From Anisodus tanguticus (taxonomy: Eukaryota; Streptophyta; Magnoliopsida; Solanales; Solanaceae), in the NCBI GenBank assembly GCA_034509755.1, contig CM067541.1, forward strand, positions 26,976,501 through 27,040,500: 64,000 nucleotides of DNA, read 5' to 3'. The stretch's first letter is position 1. The number at the start of each line of letters is the position of its first letter. Both the position numbers and the translations under genes were made by a program. The notes beneath the pieces are model-generated. The model did not search any database, was not told the DNA's origin, and worked only from the letters and a program-made list of their open reading frames with translations. Below, piece after piece: positions 49,138-62,722 of the stretch.

Positions 49138-49326
49138 AGATTCCTCAATAAATGATGGTGGTGTGGGGGTGATGTTGCCGATGTGGCATTTGAACCTCCA
49201 ATAGAATTTTTAGCCACATTTATCCTTAGAATGGGTCTAGAACATCACTAGTAATACCAATAAGATATAAGTGGATATGATAACATATCTTTAGGAATTC
49301 AAGAGCTATTATTTCTCTTGTAGACG
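49138..49326. other. Flank between the 59-codon frame and LARD-A
   Basis: No feature apart from the possible upstream extension of the minus-strand frame. Confidence 0.4.
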
Positions 49327-49331
49327 TAACA
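49327..49331. repeat. Left target-site duplication of LARD-A (TAACA)
   Basis: TAACA, repeated at 58685-58689. Confidence 0.85.
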
Positions 49332-51746
49332 TATCACACCCTAACCTTACGGGGTAGGGTGGCTGGCACCTGATGTCCTTAGGCCCAAGCGTACCACTAA
49401 TGATACATGTAACATACATAACAATACATGAGCCGACAAGGCCTCTGATGAATGATTACCTGCACGCAGAAAATGCCCAACATACATGGATATACAACAA
49501 GGCCACATAAAATTACTATATACAAGACAACTGTATACAAGCCTCTAAAGAGTATACCAACAATATCTGATCGGGACAAAGCCCCTCCATACCCAACTAT
49601 GTACATATATGCAACAACCATACCTATCAACACACTAGATAGCTCCAGAAGAAAGGAGTGAGACAACCTTCAGCTGAGTCGGGTCACCTATGGTGAGGGA
49701 TTATCTCTCTCTCTATCTATACCTACGGGCATAAAAAGCAGCACCCCAGAAGGGGACGTCAGTACGAAAAATGTACTAAATATGTAAGACAGGTAAAGCA
49801 TGTAAGCAAGAAATGTAATACCATAGAAAAGGTTATAGAATCAACATGAAACTCGGAGAAAGGCTGCTAAGGGCATACTACTGATATAATAATGAATATA
49901 TGCATGTAAGTAAAATCAAGCCATTCTACGAGGCCATATAATATAGTAAGAATCCCCTTATGGGGTAAAATCACTATAATTGTCCGGCCATAATAGACGC
50001 AGTAATATCTGCCCACTTTATCAATGGTAACTGCCCAATCGGTGATAAATAATGATACATAACTACCTAACGGGTGGTATGCACATATAAGTGCCTGCCC
50101 TGGTGACTATAGCACGACACGGTAAGAAAATATATACATACATATAAGTGCAATACAAGAAATGACTCTAAAGGGCCTTATAAATTTGATCGAAGTGACT
50201 TAAGGTCCTTATCCTCCGATTATCGTTATCTAACTGTGTTTGAATCAATTGTCTGAGAATCAACAAGGATTACAAGAAGACATACGACACAAGGTACCAT
50301 CAAGGTGGAAAGTACTCCCATCAAAGAACAATAAGAATCATGAAATATACTACTATGAAATAAAGGTGGTCACGAGTTTCAATATTAGGATTACAGTTCT
50401 TTTTGAAAGGACATCGTTATGGTTATATTTATTCATAGATCATGCCAAAATAAAGAAAGAGTGATCCTTAACATACCTTTTTGACGGCCAACACCACTCC
50501 TATGGCCCTTCGATCATCCTACAACTGTTGACCTAAGCAATAAGGACAAATTGTTCAAGGTTCAATCAAGAGTTTCATGACTTGGTCGTTGTGACATTCT
50601 ATCGGGCGCTTAGCGTGCATACTTTATTTTATCTCATTTGATGGAAACTTAAGCTATTCTCACCTACTTTATAATAACAACAATACCGCCAAGATTTAAA
50701 AAAACCATTGTGAAATCTAGCCATAGTTAGCTCAAAAACCTCATTAAAACCATCCAACAACCAATACAACCATCATGATCAACTATAGAGTATATCTCAA
50801 TTTATCCATGGATTACTTAACCAAGAGATCACTTTAATATAGGAGAAGCTTAAGAATACCAAAAATAGCAAGAATCATACCTTAAACATTCAAGAGATAC
50901 TTCATATCAAAGCTCCTTTCAGTTCTCCACGACTTCCGAGTTGTTTCCAACAATCTAAGAGAGACTTCAAGATGATCCAAGCTTCTTGAGGGAGAATTCA
51001 CATCCCAAACTTATGGAATGGTTCTTCAATGGTGTATATACCTTAGTAGAGGGTTTGGAGACATTAAAGAGGTGAAGCCGTCAAAAAGAAAATGTTTGTG
51101 ATGAAGGTTCGACATTGGGCAATTTAAAAGTAGCTCAATGCTTCACATATGCGGGAGGATATGCGATGTATATGGGCATACGAGGCCATATACTCCATCG
51201 TATATGGTGGCAGTGAGGTGGTGAAATGCTTTCCTTGAGGTGCGGCTCCATCAGTGACACGGATTGGCTTCCGTGACGTGAAACGCTTAGCGTATCATCC
51301 TATCTTCGTCAAACTTTGTCGAGATATGATTCCCTTGATACCAATGACATATAACCATCTATATATCTTATTAACCTTCATTTATGACATAAAAGACCCT
51401 CTGAATGGGGATCAAGTCGTCAGAACTCAAATCGATCAACCATACTCTTAAACGTGCATGAAACGACGGGTATAACTCACAATCTTTTTGATATACTTTC
51501 AACCTTGGCCCAAGGCCTTTCTTTTCCTTTTTATGGGCGTCATAACTTCTTTCATCTTACCTCATCTTGAAACAACATACTGAACATAAGAATTGCAAGC
51601 ACGAAGGGCTTAGTGGCTCTTAAACTCTTATGACCTCTTCGGGTTTCATCTCGATCCTTTCTAAATCTTCCCAGCGGAACCTTCTTCCTTGTATTAAGAT
51701 CCCTATCATATGGTATATTCGATGAATAAAATTAAGTGTTGTAATA
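49332..51746 (-). repeat. 3' LTR of LARD-A
   Basis: Minus strand TATTACAACACT (51746) to GGTGTGATA (49332). Both tips carry TG-to-TA or CA-to-TA type changes relative to TGTTAC...GTGACA. About 2.4 kb. Confidence 0.87.
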
Positions 51747-51760
51747 TCCTTCTTCCCTTA
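51747..51760 (-). other. Polypurine tract of LARD-A
   Basis: Minus strand TAAGGGAAGAAGGA, preceded by the GAGGATGAATGTTTT pattern seen at LARD-B. Confidence 0.75.
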
Positions 51761-54700
51761 AAAACATTCATCCTCCAATGTTGGGGTATCATCATTCGGA
51801 TATAGTAATTCTCATATTGTTTGGAAATTTTTGCAGAGTTTCTTCTGTAAATAGGACTATCTCAACCTGTCACACAGTCAGAAATCATAACTATTGCCTC
51901 ATTGGGATACATAGGAAATATCAGTACAACATCGATCCCACACAGTTGTATATCTCTTTACAATATCACATAGTAAATTATAATTAACCTACGACGTCGA
52001 ATCTTGAAATCTGAACTATGTTTTTTAGTCCTTTGTTATGATATTACAGTAAAGATAAGACATATAAGATAGAAGTGCATAGGCATGGAGAATAAGTAGG
52101 GATATAATGAAAAGTCATCGCACGAGGATCGTCACATAACAGGAGTTCTTTGGAAAAGATAGGGACATTCCGGGTTCATTTCTCCTTCTATTTTCCCCTT
52201 CCATCTCTATTTTATGTCATTTTACATTCCTTTATTACTTTAGTCATATTGTCACCCTTGTAGATGTAAATTATGGACAACTCAGTGGTCCTGGAATCAT
52301 TTGATTCGGTAAGCTCTTATATACCTTCAAATTTCCACCATGGTAAAATTTAAAGTAGATTCCTAATAAATGTCCTTAGTGTCAAAACATAAGAAATAGG
52401 TGAGTAGACATCCACGATTAGGGATATACTCAGTTGTCTGTCATTGTACTCCTTAGTCAAGTTCGGGTATTACAGTCGTGGACGTTTTGGATGAAATACT
52501 CCTCTCTTTTCAAGTCAAATATTGTTACCTTGAGTCACTTCCTTTTTTGTTATTCGATAGGAGTCTTGCTCATATTCCCTACACAACACCTTATATATTG
52601 ACTTGGTAGCACTTCGCATAATAGTCATCGATTCTTAGACGATCATCTCAACTTCCTTTTAGTTCAATATGTATGTTCTCAACATGTTTCTGGTGATTTG
52701 AACCTCACTATTGACTGGCCTATTAGGAAGGAGGTGGGGCTACTCCTGAACATCCAAAGCCCCTTTCGAATTAGTTTTCTAAAAGTTATTCACCATAGAG
52801 AGAGCGTTTGAAAGATGGCTCAAAATAATTCCTGATAAAATGAGTAATTCTTCTAATATAAGTTGTCGCTTAGCCTTCGATCATATGAGTAGTATTAACT
52901 ATTACGGTGCGAACTGATGATCCATTTATGCATTAGTCTTCTAGATTATAATGGCTTACGATAATAATAAGATAACCTTTAACAACTCTCGTGCCAACTG
53001 ATAATCCTTAGCTAATTATTCCCACTTCGAATGTGCATCCCCTTAGATGTCTGCAACCAATATACTAATTCTCCAACCTTAATAAGGTTCTCATTATTAC
53101 CCTTATTTCACCTCATGCTGCATTTCAGCGGGTTTTCAATGGATGGATTATTGCAATATTCTTGTCTTGGTATTCCTTCAGGTCCCATTATAAGGATGGG
53201 TTCTTTCTAATCCTACTTTAGGATAATTATCATCACCTGGATTCTATTCCGTATGGTTATGTATTATCATTTGGGTTGACTCTTCCTTTAGCCTTCACAT
53301 TAGCCCTCTTACCAAATGTACGTAACTATATAGCCTACTATTTTTTTATCCATTATGCTGGAACTTCTTTTTTTCTTTTGGTGTCTTTAATATGAATACT
53401 CCATAAGTGATGCTATGTAACCAGCAAGGGTCTCATCATTCCTTAATCATGTCCCATATTTGCTCAAGTATTTTCCCCGATGCGTATCATTCCTTTACAT
53501 ATTACTTTCCCTTTTGTTTGAATACTGGTAACACAATCTCCTCTTTTCTTTTAGCCATCTATTGTTTTTACTTACTCCGGACATGTCCTTTTCTGAGAGA
53601 AACCTTTACTTCATAAAAGTACAAGGCTTGATTCATGTAACTTCATGATCTTTTACATGTCATCTTCGACTACTCTTCCACTGGGCATGTCATGTATATC
53701 TCTTCTAAAAGAGAACTTTTGACATAATTGTACTGTTCTTTAGTATTGTTCATGATAAGGGTCGTCCCATCCTTTACTCATTGAAAGATCCACCTCTGCA
53801 AGGCGTCGATTTGTTAGCTTCACTATAGTCATCGTACTTAAGTTAGAGTTTCTACCTTTATCGCTTGGCTCCGTTCCATTTACAACCCATATATTTAGGC
53901 CTTACGTTCATTATGTCATCCATCTTGTGGAGTTTCTAGTCAATTTGACAAATCCAAAACTTACCATTATCCGCCTACTCGTATAGTTATTTCATCATCC
54001 TTATTCTTTAACTCCTTTCCTTAACGTCTACCCTGAATCCTTAAGATTGGTTAATCATTTTATTATTTCGCTATATGCTCACATCGGGCCTCATTCATTA
54101 TTGTCTACACTTAGTGATCCTCAAAAAAATTGTTGTTATTCATGGTGAAACTAGTGATTGACATATTTAATTCAAATGGTGTCTCAATTTTAATTTACTA
54201 CCGATTCAGACTCTCCCCCTTAACCGCCACTCGATCCTTTAACCTTTACATTTCCGACTTGAATTCCTTTAAGGGTCCCTTTTCTGCATGTACTCCTTCT
54301 ACTTATCACTTCTGGACGTCGGGGTTCACACATTTGGCTGGAATGATCTAAGTATCATTTCTTTGTTGGGGTCCTTATCTTCAAAGTGATCATATTGTTG
54401 TAGGTACTACCCTAGTCTCGTTGTCGGTACCCCTACCATTAAAATCTTTCCACCCATGTGTCCTTATGAGGAATATCCTTCGGCCTCATTACTTTGTCAT
54501 AACATTCCGCTCGCACCTACCAAACATTTGTGTACCACTTATAGTCTTTCTTCTATCATGTCATGATCTTTATCATAAATTGTCTTCAATCAGTTGTTCT
54601 TGCCCGATCGGCTCGTAGAATCACACCACCGAACTCAAAACCCTTATCACCCATTGTTGGAAATCTACAATCATTTGTTTCCACCCACACATGTAGTTGT

Positions 54701-55430
54701 TAACAATAGACGATGTATGCTCTTTTATTTAATCAACAGAACTTACCTCATTTCTAGCCCTCATAAACAGTACGATCCTTGAGGAGGATTTGGGATCACT
54801 GATTCGGGCATGACGTTTTGCGCCCCTTCTTTTAACTACTTCCTAAAATAAAGTCCCATGTGACTCAATTTCGGAAATCCATTCCCCTTATCAATCTTCT
54901 GGGGTTTGGGCCCAGGTTACCTTTTAAATCACGCATTCATAGAAAATTCTCATATTCAAAATAACGTAAGTCATTAAGAGATGAAAAAGGTTCTCATGAC
55001 ACTCTAAAATTTCTGACGACCCCTTTGCTTTACATTTTATTTTTGTCTAATTTTAGCTTACTATTTCATACCCAAAACCTCGGATTTTCATACAATCATC
55101 AAAGGATATATTATCACGAATTGGGAGTTTATCTAGTATAGTCATTTGAAAACATGCTACACATTCAGGCACTAGGTATGGTTGGGTGCTCAATATCCTC
55201 TCCATTCACAATACACATACGTGACTTTAACTGACCACTGGACTAGATGTTTTCTCTTCAGTTGATATCATTACATTCACGATGCTTTCTTATTGAAATA
55301 TCTTATTCCACGAGAAATTCAGGAAATCGACTCCTAAAACGGTGTCACTCTTCTAGAATATAAAACAATCCATTTTGCGCATGTAAAAGCTAGATAGATG
55401 AATAAGGAAATAGTAGCATACCTGCGCTCG
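51761..55430 (-). other. LARD-A internal region without pol
   Basis: About 3.7 kb between gag and the polypurine tract. No protease, RT, RNase H or integrase motif found in any frame. Short plus-strand frames (53407, 54130, 54421, 55441) are antisense and lack motifs. Block-wise similarity to 28516-31658 in the same order shows that it is part of the family, not a later insertion. Confidence 0.65.
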
Positions 55431-55439
55431 TCTTCCCTC

Positions 55440-56150
55440 ATTGGGTAGTATCAGAACTCGAGGCTACATCCTCGCTTTCTTCTTTCATCATATAGGCCAA
55501 CCCGGGACACTCTCGTATCTTGTGTCCTGGATTACCACACAATTAACAACCTCATGTTTCCTTGTGGCATGTCCTAGCATGCATCCTTCCACACATCTTA
55601 TAACATGGCCTAGACGGCCCTACTCAGTATGAACCATTCCTATTCCGACCCTAAAATATCGAGGGTTGTGACATCGGCCTCGGCCTTACCCAAGAACTCT
55701 TATCATACTTGATTTGTCGCAAACATCTTCATATTGATCATGTCTCTAAAACCCTTCATCATTTTGTCCTTCCTGATAATCACTAACCACCTTAGGCCTC
55801 TTAATCCTTTCCTTCACTCTAAATGAGTCAAACTTGCCAAACATCAACTGGCCTCAGTCAACGGGCTCCCTGGGCTGTGAACTCTCTGACCCTTCTATAT
55901 GTCTACCACTGTCAATCATCCCATGGAGATATCATTGCTGAGAGGCAAACAGCTAGATCAATACTTGAACTTTCTTTCTAACATCCTCGTCCGACGATGC
56001 TGGCGGTATACTTGATGGTACATCTGACGGTACAGGATCTCCCTCAATGCCCCCAGTCATATCTGAGTCAGAAACTGGTGGGAGGGTAACCCGTTTGTAT
56101 CCTTTGATGGGTCGGTCTCGCTAGAAGGTTTATCCCCTGAACAAGGCATC
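55440..56150 (-). pseudogene. LARD-A gag with double zinc knuckle
   Basis: Starts at the complement of CAT 56148-56150 (MPCSGDKPSSETDPSKDTNG), 190 bases inside the primer site. The frame is shifted several times. The C-terminal part (about 55560-55480) encodes two tandem Cys/His units: CYKMCGRMHARTCHKE followed by LCGNPGHKIRECPGL. The spacing fits the CX2C...GH...C double knuckle of Tekay-like gag, which binds element RNA in particles. Stops lie between the two units. The acidic tail (KEESEDVASSSDTTQ) ends at about 55445. Length (about 235 codons) matches LARD-B gag, with no gag-core block recognised. Confidence 0.7.
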
Positions 56151-56337
56151 GCTGAAATCCTAAACACGGCGAGGTTAAGAATAAGATACTTACAACTCAT
56201 CTTTATTGCACGATCTAGAATAAGAAAGAAGTAAATCATCCTAAATGTCATGTAGCCTCTTGTTTATAAGTGTGGCACGCAACACATCCCTAAGCAAGAC
56301 TCTACTACGCATGGCTTCTACACATCCATGGGACTGA

Positions 56338-56353
56338 CCTGCTCTGATACTAA
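56338..56353 (-). other. Primer binding site of LARD-A
   Basis: Minus strand TTAGTATCAGAGCAGG, one base off the tRNA-iMet-type site. Confidence 0.8.
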
Positions 56354-56356
56354 GTT

Positions 56357-58684
56357 TGTTACACCCCAATATTAGGGGGAAGGCCGGTACCCGGTGCTCT
56401 AAGTCCTTAGTGTACCACTCATGATATCTGTAGCATATCAAAAATACATGGGCCGACAAGTCCTCTGACGAATGGTTACTTGATCAGATGACACAATCAC
56501 TTGTATATACATACATGCAACAACTGTCTAAAAGAATCTAAAGAGTATACCAACAACATTCGATCGGGAAAAGGCACTGACATACCCAACTATGTACATA
56601 CATGCAACAACTATACCTATCAACATACTAGATAGCTCCAGAAGAAAGGAGTGAGACAACCTTCAGCTGAGTCAGGTCACCTATGGTGAGGGATTATCTA
56701 TTCTATATATATACCTGTGTGCATGAAAAGCAGCACCCCAGAACGGGACGTCAGTATGAAAAATGTAATGAATATGTAAGACAGGTAAAGCATATAAAGA
56801 AGAAATGTAATACCAGAGAAAAGGTTATAGAATCAACCTGAAACTCGGAGAAAGGTCGTTGAGGGCATACTACTAATATAACGATGAATATATGCATGTA
56901 AGTAAAATCAGGCCACTCTACAGGGCCATATAATATAGTATACAATCCCTCTATGGGGTAATCTCACTATAACTGCCCGATCATAATGGATGCGGTAATA
57001 TCTACCCAACTGACCAATGGTAACTGCCCAACCGGTGGTAATTAATGATACATAACTACCCAACTGGTGGTATGCACATATAAGTGCCTTTCCGGCCGAC
57101 TATAGCACGTCGTGATAAGAAAATAGATACATATATATAAGTGCAATACAAGCAATGACTCTTAAGAGCCTTATCCTCCGATTATCGCTATGTAACTGTG
57201 TTTGTATCAATTGTCTGAGAATCAACAAGGATCATAAGAAGGCATATGATACAAGGTACCATCAAGGTGGGAAGTGCTCGCGACAAAGAACAATAAGAAT
57301 CATGAAATATACTACTATGAAACGAAGGTGGTCACGAGTTCCAATCTTAGGAATAGAGTTCCTTTTGAAGGGATGTCGTTATGGTTACATTTATTCATAG
57401 ATCATGCCAAAAGAAAGAAAGAGTGAGACTTAACATACCTTTTGTTGATGGCTAACACCACTCATATGGAACCTCACTCGTACTACAATCGTCGACCTAA
57501 GCAATAAGGAAAATTCGTGTCAATATCCAATCAAGAGTTTCAACACTTAGTTGTTGTGACATTCCGTCGAATGCTTAGCGTGCATACTTTATTTCATCTC
57601 ATTTTTATGGAAACTTAAGTTATTCTCAATTCCTTTACAATAACAAGAATACCATTAATATGACAACAACCATACTCCATGAATTCTAGCCATAGTTAGC
57701 TCAAAAACCTCATTAAAACCATCCAACAACCAACACAACAACTATCATGATCAACTACAGAGTTTATCTCAATCTCTCCCTAGATTACTTAACCAAGAGA
57801 TCACTTTAATCTAGGAGAAGCTTAATAATACTAAGAATAGCAAGAATTATACCTTAAACATTCAAGAGATTCTTCATACCAAAGCTCATATCAGTTCTCC
57901 AAGACTCCCGAGTTGTTTCCAACAATCCAAGTGAGATTTCAAGATGATTCAAGCTTCTTGAGGAAGAATTCACATCCCAACCTTATGGAATGGTTCTTCA
58001 ATGGTGTATATACCTTAGGAAATGGTTTGGAGACATAGGAGGTGAAGGGGTTGAAAAGGAAATGTTTGGGATGAAGGTTTGAGATTGGGCTATTTAAAGG
58101 CAGCCCGCCGCCTCCCATATGCGGGAGGATATGCGACATATATAGGCATACACTACCATATCCTCCATTATATATGATGGCAGTGATGTGGCCAAATGGT
58201 TGCCTGGAGGTGCGTCTCTATCCGCGAGGCGGATTGACTTCCGTGACGCGAAACGCTTAGCATATCGTCCTATCTTCGTCAAACTTTGTGAGATATGATT
58301 CCCTTGATCCCAATAACTTATAACCATCTATAGACCTTCTTAACCTTCATTTATGTCGTAAAAGACTCTCGGAATGGGGCTCGAGTCGTCGGTACTCAAA
58401 TCGATCAATCATACTCTTAAACGTGCATGAAACAACGGGTATAACTCGCAATCTTTTAGATATACTTTCAACCTTGGCCCAAGGCCTTCCTTGCCCTTTT
58501 ATGGGCGTCATAACTATTTCATCTTACATCAACTTGACACGATGTACTCAACTTAAGAATTGCAAGCACGAAGGGCTTATAGGCTCTTAAACTCTTACGA
58601 CCTCTTTGGGTTTCCACTCGATCCTTTCTAAATCTTTCCAAGGGAATTTAAGGTAAATTCGATGAATGAAATTATAGTGTAACA
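56357..58684 (-). repeat. 5' LTR of LARD-A
   Basis: Minus strand TGTTACACTATAATTTC (58684) to GGGGTGTAACA (56357), 2,328 bases, closely similar to 49332-51746 over its whole length. Confidence 0.88.
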
Positions 58685-58689
58685 TAACA
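58685..58689. repeat. Right target-site duplication of LARD-A (TAACA)
   Basis: Exact match to 49327-49331. Confidence 0.85.
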
Positions 58690-59900
58690 CTAATCGTCAT
58701 GTCGCTCGGCAAACATTTTAGCTAACCACTTTCAATTACGCTTTAACCAACTATTTATATGTACATGTCCTTTGAATTTCAATTGGTACTGTCACATTTA
58801 TTCTTGAAAGCGAAATCCAGAAATCTGAAGTTTCCACGCATTCCCCAAAATACTCTCTGCCTACTACTATGTTATCATCCATAACAACCAAACTAAGCTA
58901 ATAAAATAATAACTCATCTATAATAACATCAATCAAATAAATCTTGTAGACTAGGGCTGATTAAACACGAAATAACTAGAAAAAATAAATTGTTTTTTAG
59001 AAAAAATTATAGACTGCAGAACCACAAATGCATAGCAACAACGAACCAGGTGCAAGTATCGACGATTATAGTTATTGAGGTTAATGCACAAGCAATTGAA
59101 CTCATAAATTGATGACCAATTTCAATTATTTGAAGAAAAATTACTGGAACAAACACGGAGGTATCCTAGCAGGACGAAGAGAGGGAGTTGAGGGCGACGA
59201 ATTCGAGCAAGACGAAGGGGACGTGGCTGAACTTTAGCAATTTTACAATGTGGAAGGAGGAGGGAATTAATGATGGCAGTCGTGAAGAAGTAGTTGGGGT
59301 AGCTTGATTTTTTTTCTATTTTTGGGTTAAATTCATACCAAAATGTGTATTTTTTAAAACTTGGGGACTGGTTTGGAAACTGCAAATAGTTACTATTATG
59401 TTTTTTAATTGTTGGACGAAAATGTATATTTTAAAACTTGGGGGCTTTTTCTTACGCTCAAATAAATTATTTGCAATTAATTAGTGCTAATTCTAATTGG
59501 GGTCCTAATTCTAATTAGGTCCTGCCACCTAATAACTAAAACTTGGGGTTCAGATTCATAATAAAAACCCACTTGGGGCCTGCAACCACACTTCCCCAAA
59601 GGTTATACTATAATTCCTATATTTTTACTCTTTGAATAATTTATCTTTAAATCAAACATCCGCTTAAGTTATTGCATTTGGCACAGTCTTGAAAGGTTCA
59701 TTTAGAAAATTTGCAGCTAAAGTTACAATTTTGAATCTAAAGAAAATTTCTCGAGAAATGTACTTATGCATATTCATACCCAACTTTTTACATCAACTTA
59801 AAATTTTAATAACAGTCACATTAAAGTGAAAATAAGTATCACTTAACTATGAAGATATACACAATACACGTGTCTTAATATAACAACATTCATTTACTTG
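58690..59900. other. Unclassified DNA between LARD-A and the hAT element
   Basis: No gene is supported. A minus-strand frame at 59122-59385 has no recognised motif. Two similar blocks (AAAATGTGTATTTTTTAAAA at 59340 and AAAATGTATATTTTAAAACT at 59420, each followed by a TTGGGG run) suggest a small local duplication or MITE. The base composition resembles gene flanks. Confidence 0.4.
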
Positions 59901-59908
59901 GTATAAAC
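59901..59908. repeat. Left 8-bp target-site duplication of the hAT element
   Basis: GTATAAAC, matching GTACAAAC at 63425-63432 at seven of eight positions. Confidence 0.82.
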
Positions 59909-59920
59909 TAAGGGTGTGCA
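59909..59920 (+). repeat. Left terminal inverted repeat of the hAT element
   Basis: TAAGGGTGTGCA; the first base is C in the other copy. Confidence 0.85.
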
Positions 59921-60080
59921 ACGGGGCGGGTTCCGGCGGGACGGGGGAGGATCGAGATTCGGGTTCCGACGGGCCTGGCGGGCCGGGATAGGCGGGACGG
60001 TGGGAGATCCCGTCCCGTCCCACATACCGCCGGAATGGGGGCGGGTTGGGGCGGGTTGGGGCGGGTCGGGGCGGGACTCG
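59921..60080. repeat. GC-rich subterminal repeats, left end
   Basis: Repeated GGCGGG/GCGGGTTGGG units. A run of G-tracts at 60037-60075 fits the G-quadruplex pattern. In hAT elements subterminal repeats are transposase binding sites. Confidence 0.75.
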
Positions 60081-60356
60081 TTTTTTTTCCCACTTAATTT
60101 TTAAAAATAATAAATAGTTATATACAAACACTTCAATAATTGAACAAGATAGTGTAATAAAAACATCTCAAAACTGTTTTTGTGTCTCTTATATTATTTA
60201 ATAGAAATATGATATAGTAATACAATTTTAAAATTACGACTTTGTGGTGTTGTTCAAAAGTTGCAAATGACATAGTAAAATACTAAAATTGCAATTAAAA
60301 AAATTACATATTCAACCATACTCTTTCGAATTTTCTCACAATGTCTTGAGGATCTT

Positions 60357-62722
60357 CTATTGGAATTGAAATTTATTTGTCAAATTCTTTAACGTCGCTT
60401 CCTGCTCCCTCGGACAAGATTTCGTTATAGTTGTAGTCTTCTTCTTCGTTGGTCTTCGGTTGGCCGCACCTCCTACGCTCCGCACGAATCCAGTTTCTAA
60501 ATAGAACTGCAATCTCCAATGTGTCTCCCGCCAATGAATGTCTGTGCTCTCCAATTTGAAATCTTCCCGCGGGAAAGGCGCTTTCAGACGTTGCTGATGA
60601 CGCTTGAATGTTTAACACATCTCGGTCATCTTTGTTAGTGTCGGAAATGTCTTCTCATTATGCCTCTAGTATTTCAGCAAATCTTCTTGTCCTTCATCAT
60701 TGGCAATTAATTCGTACGGTAGAGCACCCTGCAAAACATAAACATCAAATTCGCTAACTTGTGAAAATATTGAACCACTACACATTTTATTTCAAAGGCC
60801 TTGAATACTAGCAGCAGAAACCACATATTTTTTATAAGGTTGCATCGAAGTAGTAAAAGATGGTACAGAAGCCGATTGATTATTTGCACTTTGTTGTTGG
60901 TAATACATATATATATTTTTGCATTCGGTGTGTATGCTAGATGTAATTGTTTCTTTAGTTGGTATGTCAGTTGGTTCTTTAGTTAGGTCTGTTGGAAGTA
61001 ATTCTACACAATCATAAATCATTTCTACAAGTGTTTTACAACCGTCTACTTTAATAGTTGGATTTAATACAGCACCAACAATATAAATAGTGGGATAGGA
61101 AAAAAGTATTTTTTAAAATATTTTTTCATTAGTTGTCTTATACGTTGGTTTTTGCATATATTCATTAAGTAACAAAAATATTAGAGCTATATAAAATAAC
61201 ATATTTGAAATAGTATGATAATAAATACCGGAAAATTCTTTTGTAGCTTGATAATTTTTTTCTAAAAATCCATTAAGTTCTAAAATTTTATCCCAATCAC
61301 TATCTACAAGCATATCCCTTAGATTTTTATTATGTGCATTAAATAATAAAGTAATAGGTTGTCTATAATCGTAAGCAACAAGTAATTGTTCATACAGAGA
61401 ATTCCACCTAGTCGAAACTTTTTCTGAAATTTTTTTATATGATAATCCGCAATCATGGCATATTTTTTTATACTCTTTGAGTCAAAGTATTTTTTACCTT
61501 TAAAAATAAAGTTTATAGCAAATTGTATTTTATCAAGAATGCTTTCAAAAAGTTTTAGGTCATCTTTTACAACTAAGTTATAAATATGTCACGAATATCT
61601 TATATGAAAATGATCAGGAAAAGATGGAGTTAATCTAAGTTTTAAAAGCCTTATAGCATAATCATTAGAAGAAGCAGTATCTAATGTAATAGTCATAATT
61701 TTATTTGTTATTACGTAGTAATCACAAATTTCATTAATATTATCTGCAATAAAACTTCCAGTGTGCCTATCATCTATATATTTATATGCTAAAATACGTT
61801 TTTGCATAAATCAATTTTGATCTATCCAATGACATGTTACTGTTAAAGAATCATTACCATTTGTACTACAGCCTATGTCAGAAGTAATAGCCACTTTGCC
61901 ATTAAAATGATACAGTGCATAACGTAAATACTATTGATATTCACTTGCAAATTTAAAAACATCTCTTCTAACAGTTGATCTAGGAAAATTATTAAAAGCA
62001 TGATTATATGTTATTCGAATATAATGAATAAAACCATGAGAGGAAGGAAATGAAAAGGGCAAACCCTCCACCGATATAAATTTTTCCATATTTTTCATAT
62101 CTTTGTTTTTATCATATTTAGAACCAAAAATTCCCCCCGACGTTGGGTTAATTTGACCTTGTACTAGGTCGGGGACACTATGGGAACCTTGTCCCGACTC
62201 AGATGGCATTGGCACACCCGATTTATTAGTCTGGTATTTATTCCACCTAGTTGTGTGCTCGCCTTATATATGTCTCAATAATCCTCCCTTCCCACCTTGA
62301 CCTTTTCCGATTTTAAATCTATAAACATTTTTACAAAATTTACATCTAACTAGTTGATTCTCTTCGTCCTTTTAAAAAAAATGTCATGCATGTGATTTTA
62401 ACTTTGTTTTGTCGGGCCTCGATTCATAGTAGGGGAAATAGGAGGCATTTCAGTTGCAGTTTCAGACTGAGACTTAGACAGAGGTTGATGTGCAGCACTA
62501 GTGGGTGTGTCATCTATATTATTGTCTAAATTAAATTCTGATTCATCTACGTCATCATCTACTAGTATATCATTAAAAAAAAATCATCAATCTTACTGAA
62601 ATCAATCAAATCATCGGGACTAGAAATAAGATTACTACAAGAAGTATTCTTACCCTTATTACCCCACTAGAAGAAGCCTTACCATTACCCTTACCCGTAA
62701 TCATACGTTTTAATCCTTCCAT
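60357..62722 (-). pseudogene. hAT transposase, frameshifted
   Basis: hAT transposases cut and rejoin the element through an RNase H-like fold with a large insertion domain and dimerise by the C-terminus. Minus strand, in order: start at 62722 (MEGLKRMITGKGNGKASSSG) and an acidic N-terminus; BED-type zinc finger at about 62390-62270 (VRCKFCKNVYRF, then GLLRHI); the frame 62215-61931 (VEGLPFSFPSSHGFIHYIRI); VAITSDIGCSTNGNDSLTVT at about 61900, with the first catalytic Asp; 61807-61589 (AYKYIDDRHTGSFIAD and ITLDTASSN, second Asp); 61313-61113 (GFLEKNYQATKEFSGIYYHT); and the dimerisation region at 60620-60373 (ASSATSESAFPAGRFQIGEH, then RHSLAGDTLEIAVLFRNWIR). About 790 codons in all, a normal length. 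Stops and shifts between blocks make it inactive. Confidence 0.9.

Larger units (their letters stand above)
49332..58684 (-). mobile_element. LARD-A: complete gag-only Ty3/gypsy element, TSD TAACA
   Basis: A 9,353-base minus-strand element: 3' LTR 49332-51746, internal 51747-56356 (4.6 kb), 5' LTR 56357-58684, with a 5-bp target duplication. The primer site and polypurine tract are in the right places. Only gag is recognisable inside, so it fits the large retrotransposon derivative (LARD) category: long LTRs, long internal region, no pol. Homologous along its length to LARD-B. Confidence 0.9.

Noticed and set aside
733..56353. Several TGGTATCAGAGC-like sites could be taken for tRNA gene pieces
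   Set aside because: They are only 12-17 bases long, always next to LTR ends, and have no cloverleaf; they are primer binding sites.
59847..60131. Pro/Arg-rich frames at the left hAT end
   Set aside because: Same cause: repeated GGGGCGGG units, low complexity, no start context.
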